Made by a program: the position numbers and the translations under genes
DNA from: Parietichytrium sp. I65-24A
Lineage: Eukaryota > Sar > Bigyra > Thraustochytrida > Thraustochytriidae
Reading direction: 5' to 3'
Length of the DNA stretch: 64,000 nucleotides
Assembly (NCBI GenBank): GCA_012862575.1
Contig: BLSF01000102.1
Coordinates: 1-64,000 of the forward strand
Shown: in pieces, positions 61,701 through 64,000 of the stretch
Layout: every line of letters begins with the position of its first letter
Position numbering within the stretch: the first letter of the stretch is position 1
The notes under the pieces: generated by a model
Database searches by the model: none
What the model saw: the letters and a program-made list of their open reading frames with translations, nothing else
What the model was told of the DNA's origin: nothing

Positions 61701-63508
61701 CTCTCCATCAACTCCCTTGGTGTCGGGGCATTAGGATCACAGTCCAAATATTTCGGATCAAGGCCCTTTTCAGCCATTTTGTTTTCCACTGCTTGCCGGG
61801 GAACTCTCACTGCTAGCATTTTCAGAAAAGGCCCGTATTCTGGGTGGTCTTTGAAAGGCGGCGATTGCTCTTCTTCGGATCCTATCTTGGCGTTTGTGGA
61901 AGATGGAGGCGAAGCAAGCTCCGCGGGTAGGGGGTCATCCGGATTTAGATCAAGATACTTGATATCCAAGCCCTCCTTCTGCATTTTTAGTTCGACGGCA
62001 GGCCGGGGCACCCCAACTCCGAGCATCTTAAAGAAGGGGCCATATTGTTCATGTTGTCGAATCGTTTTTGGAGAGGCACTGCCCGATTGATTCTCACTCC
62101 CGGCAGCACTAGACGCCTCGGAAGCTTTGGGCTGATTTGGCGATGGGCTGTTTGGATCCTTGTCCAAAAATGTTGGATCTAGGCCTTCTTGAAGCATCTT
62201 ATTCTCGATTGCCTGACGAGGTACCTTGACAGCCATCATTTTAAAGAACCGGCCATAGGCTGGATCATCTTTGAGTGCAACGGGCGAGACAATCGTGCCT
62301 TTCGGTATGGCCTCCCCGAAAACGACCCCGGGATCAATTCCCTTTGCCCGCAGTAATTCCTCTAGCTCTGCCTTGGAGAAGGTTTTCTCTTTCTCCTCCT
62401 CCTCCTCCTCCTCCTTGCCACTGGCATTCTCCGCTATTTGTTTACCACTAGGTTGCGCTTCTGCTCTGGGCGGCACCAACACAGGATTAGCATTCGCAGC
62501 GGCCGGCGGTTGTGGTGGAGGCGCAGCAGCTTGAGGCGGAGACGCGTTTGACTTTTCAAGTTCCTGCTCGGAAGCTGCAGAGGGAAAACCGCTCGCATTT
62601 ACCTTGGCCCTCGCCATGGCTTCCGCAGCCTGCTTGGCTGCCTCCTGGTCATGGGCATGCTCCACTCTGAGAGCCACATTTTCATGTAAAAGCATCTCGC
62701 ACTCTGCCATTTTCGAAGAGATCTCCTCTGCCAATTTTTGGGTTTCTTGTTCAAGTATCACAGCAGTCTGCAATAGTTGAAATGCACGTACTTTGGCACG
62801 ATCCACGAGCCTGTGCAGTACACTCTTGATGATTATCGCACCAGCTCTTTGCAAGGGATTCACGACGCCATCTGGTTTGGTATTTACTTCCAAAGTCGCT
62901 TCGGCTACCCGCTCCTGCTCGTCTTCGCTTTTGCTCTCGCTCGAATCACCAATCGCTGTAGTGCCGCCCGCGCTCTCTCTCCTTTTGCCCCCAAGCAGCA
63001 TGTCCGCCAGCGTAATTTGCTCCATCTTGCCTGTGTCGAGATTCTTTACCCAGAAAAGTTCCTCCTCATCGTCGTCGCCCTCTCCCTCGCCGACATTGCC
63101 TGCCACCTGTCTTTCGTCACTCTTGGCGGCTGGAGGAATATGCTGGCGCAGTCCCACGTGCACTGCCGAGCCCTTTGGTGACAAAACTGGTGACGCGCTT
63201 CTCGCCATCTCCCCATTTGTCTTGGGCACTTGGGCGGACATGGGCTCATGATTTGAGCCCAAAGGAGCGGAAGGGGGCGCTCGAGGCCCGGAAAATGCTC
63301 TCTCGCGGCGTACGGGAGAGCCAGGAGCATCACCATCCGGAGACTGCGGTGCAGTGTGGCGTCGAGGCAGCGGGTGTGCCGCAGCGTATTCCGTGGGCTG
63401 AGGACTAGATGTGGCGGAGTCGTCCGAAGAGAGCGGCGCTGGAGAAGAGGCGTCTTGGCTGCTAGTATCTTCTGGACGACGCGACTCAAGGAGTCGTCTG
63501 ACAAACAT
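58769..63508 (-). CDS. Formin (FH2) with ten CCDC53/WASHC3-like repeats
   Basis: 1579 residues from ATG 63508 (MFVRRLLES); no ATG lies further upstream in frame. Order: a Ser/Pro-rich N-terminus; a coiled-coil-like helix (about 238-305); a proline/alanine-rich stretch (APPPQPPAAAN); ten tandem modules (about residues 411-1030) of the form Y.PF.KMLAVKVPRGA(I/V)E.KM...GLDPKYLDMDPE; a short proline patch (PPKPKPPEKKP); an FH2 domain (about 1060-1440; RRKLHWRKVNNN, RSNNIAIVLSRM, MKFDEAYED, MEIVLAMGNFMNEG, TTALHYLVWLIQ); and a basic Ser-rich tail. FH2 dimers nucleate and elongate unbranched actin. The module resembles the core of WASH-complex subunit CCDC53/WASHC3 and replaces the long FH1 expected for profilin-actin delivery. 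The FH2 has a Lys/Glu-rich insertion after the lasso/linker region. Confidence 0.93.
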   Translation of the reverse strand: MFVRRLLESRRPEDTSSQDASSPAPLSSDDSATSSPQPTEYAAAHPLPRRHTAPQSPDGDAPGSPVRRERAFSGPRAPPSAPLGSNHEPMSAQVPKTNGEMARSASPVLSPKGSAVHVGLRQHIPPAAKSDERQVAGNVGEGEGDDDEEELFWVKNLDTGKMEQITLADMLLGGKRRESAGGTTAIGDSSESKSEDEQERVAEATLEVNTKPDGVVNPLQRAGAIIIKSVLHRLVDRAKVRAFQLLQTAVILEQETQKLAEEISSKMAECEMLLHENVALRVEHAHDQEAAKQAAEAMARAKVNASGFPSAASEQELEKSNASPPQAAAPPPQPPAAANANPVLVPPRAEAQPSGKQIAENASGKEEEEEEEKEKTFSKAELEELLRAKGIDPGVVFGEAIPKGTIVSPVALKDDPAYGRFFKMMAVKVPRQAIENKMLQEGLDPTFLDKDPNSPSPNQPKASEASSAAGSENQSGSASPKTIRQHEQYGPFFKMLGVGVPRPAVELKMQKEGLDIKYLDLNPDDPLPAELASPPSSTNAKIGSEEEQSPPFKDHPEYGPFLKMLAVRVPRQAVENKMAEKGLDPKYLDCDPNAPTPRELMESKGVSTEAAPEADVVKLKDDPTYGQFFKMLAVRVPRQAVINKMLQQELDPAILDMDPEGPSPTSKASDAGQTTGVKLKDHPDYAPFLKMLSVKVPRGAIVIKMESKGLDPKYLDMDPETTIIADDSKTDSKRSGSVVKLKDDERYAPFFKMLAVKVPRGAIEAKMISEGLDPKYLDFDPEQPAPPQDGAGKSAAAEKVKLKDHPAYRPFLKMIAVKVPRGAVEGKMTAEGLDPKYLDMDPETTMIELKPASEAAEAAASEKVKLGEHPDYSPFLKMLAVKVPRGAIEVKMRAKGLDVKYLDMDPENTLIELNPSGDGSGAAAAQKVKLKDHPDYSPFLKMLAVKVPRGAVEAKMIAKGLDVKYLDMDPEATMIELPQAGGNAGGNGPVVKLKDDKDYGPFIKMLAVKVPRGAIEAKMMAKGLDPKYLDMDPESPAPTKAGGKGSGVAGAAPPKPKPPEKKPDKIVRRKLHWRKVNNNTLDKVENAIWNKSKAYIFEQREIKEMTALFTVNVSEQERQKAKEKAERAKTEGATGSAPKKKKVKEETKQLLEPQRSNNIAIVLSRMFGLGVHAALIKRCLFNLNIPEDVNTEDVRQVLGLAPTPEEEKILSAYDGPREILGKGEFYFLELMSIPRYKQRTNCLLYRMKFDEAYEDARGDFEDIKKACKDLLESKKFRRMMEIVLAMGNFMNEGPDAPKARVAPGFHLDALNKLRDVKSFASNTTALHYLVWLIQSRERDILTFVKSDTDSIREAANISLTNAVTQLQVLEAGLRIIETEHKYWANVVSDEEKRSKMTEDDQYFVLELTRFYKVCQESLEDLRSLGSSTEDLFKQTLEYLCEDTSTTSEVLFRTLHSFFVEFQNALNDTTKQSEAKRRERQRQEHAKTDKSKEDLKRAPGTGAKKGSTTSKVVSTGATKGRSSRSSSTSSASSSKSKNNSTAATQSKPKSEASAKQAMPVKAGSKPPSSSVPQKSFPGSS
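60420..62290 (-). repeat. Ten tandem ~60-residue CCDC53-like coding repeats
   Basis: Each unit has a DDP/DHP.Y opening, a (F/L)KM core, V.VPR(Q/G)A, KM, GLD..(Y/F)LD and DP. The first four keep VPR-Q/P and differ more from each other. The last six use VPRGA and are more alike, suggesting recent unit duplication toward the FH2 side. Spacers between units are variable, Pro/Ser/Gly-rich. Confidence 0.85.
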
Positions 63509-64000
63509 GGTGCACCTGCGCACTCAGACTCACGCGCTGCACAGGCTCATGGCCACCGGCAAGTCGCTATTTCCTGTGCTTTCTCGTCGCTCCTCGACGT
63601 TCGCTGCGCGTCGCTGCCCGACAGGATCCTCCTTTGGTCTCTGCCACTCTTAGCTGTTCAGCTGTCGCTCCTTATCGCCGCAATATGTTGTCGCCGTATG
63701 TTTCAGTGGGTCGCCGTATGTATCATGTATCAGCTGCGCCTCTCCGTCCCTTCCTTGTCGTTCGTTCGATGTGTCAGTTGGTCAGTTGTGTCGATTAGTT
63801 GTTCATCGCCGTTCGTTCGCTATTACGCTTTGGATTAGCTCGCGATGTACCTTAGCTTAGTGAGTGATGCTATGGAGACTCTAAGAGTGCAGGTGGGCTG
63901 GCCAACTCGCTGTATTCGCTGCTCGAAAATGACCAGAATGACCAGGTTCCATCTCTTCTGTAGGAGGGCATCAGGGGCATGGAGCACTTAAAAGGTTCTG
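63509..64000. other. 5' flank of formin gene to window end
   Basis: No gene supported. The short open frames here lack domains. Partial repeats of TCGCCGTATGT occur at 63690-63721. Confidence 0.5.

Overview
This window is nuclear DNA from a protist. The genes are eukaryotic (hybrid histidine kinase with a CHASE domain, formin, R1R2R3-Myb, sorting nexin, U-box ligase, tubulin-tyrosine-ligase-like enzyme, cyclic-nucleotide-type K+ channel). Introns are GT-AG, genes are not in operons, and 0.3-5 kb of AT-richer, repeat-rich DNA separates them. Most genes are intronless, with high GC in coding DNA. A formin carrying WASHC3/CCDC53-like repeats and the long Q-rich proteins fit a stramenopile, perhaps a labyrinthulomycete (thraustochytrid). 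That assignment is inference only; no organelle or rRNA marker is present.

Layout, left to right: hybrid histidine kinase (954-4127, three coding exons, one apparently only 2 nt long); a 17-exon leucine-rich-repeat gene in which each internal exon is one 28-residue repeat (4698-7827); a four-LIM protein (9081-10604); a Gln/His-rich unrecognised protein (12762-14417); a RING-like membrane protein (15933-17261); a glutaredoxin-DEP-DUF547 protein with a CaaX end (18289-19734); a small unknown protein (20270-20719, minus); a K+ channel (23277-25508); quinolinate phosphoribosyltransferase (25945-26925, minus); and a 1.3-kb near-identical duplication bounded by single N characters (27371-30125).

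Then come an ankyrin/PH-like/RanBP2-zinc-finger/U-box ligase (30635-32494); a PX sorting nexin (33045-34616, minus); a TTL-domain enzyme with an N-terminal membrane anchor (36211-38025); NAD kinase (38684-40381); a small putatively doubly lipidated HEPN-like protein (40842-41192, minus); a two-exon cytochrome P450 (42671-44378); an HPP-family membrane protein with a mitochondrial-type presequence (45484-46188); a five-exon HSD10-like short-chain dehydrogenase (46412-47529, minus); two tandem bacterial-type HEAT-repeat paralogues (47969-48946 and 49955-50920, minus); a 5.4-kb gene-poor stretch; an R1R2R3-Myb factor (56385-58121); and a large formin (58769-63508, minus).

The genes do not form one pathway. 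Two belong to NAD(P) metabolism (quinolinate phosphoribosyltransferase, NAD kinase), and several are signalling or membrane-tethered proteins. The strongest unusual signals are the 2-nt microexon that exactly restores the kinase H-box, the one-exon-per-repeat LRR array, the formin with ten CCDC53-like repeats, and a likely unresolved haplotype bubble in the assembly.
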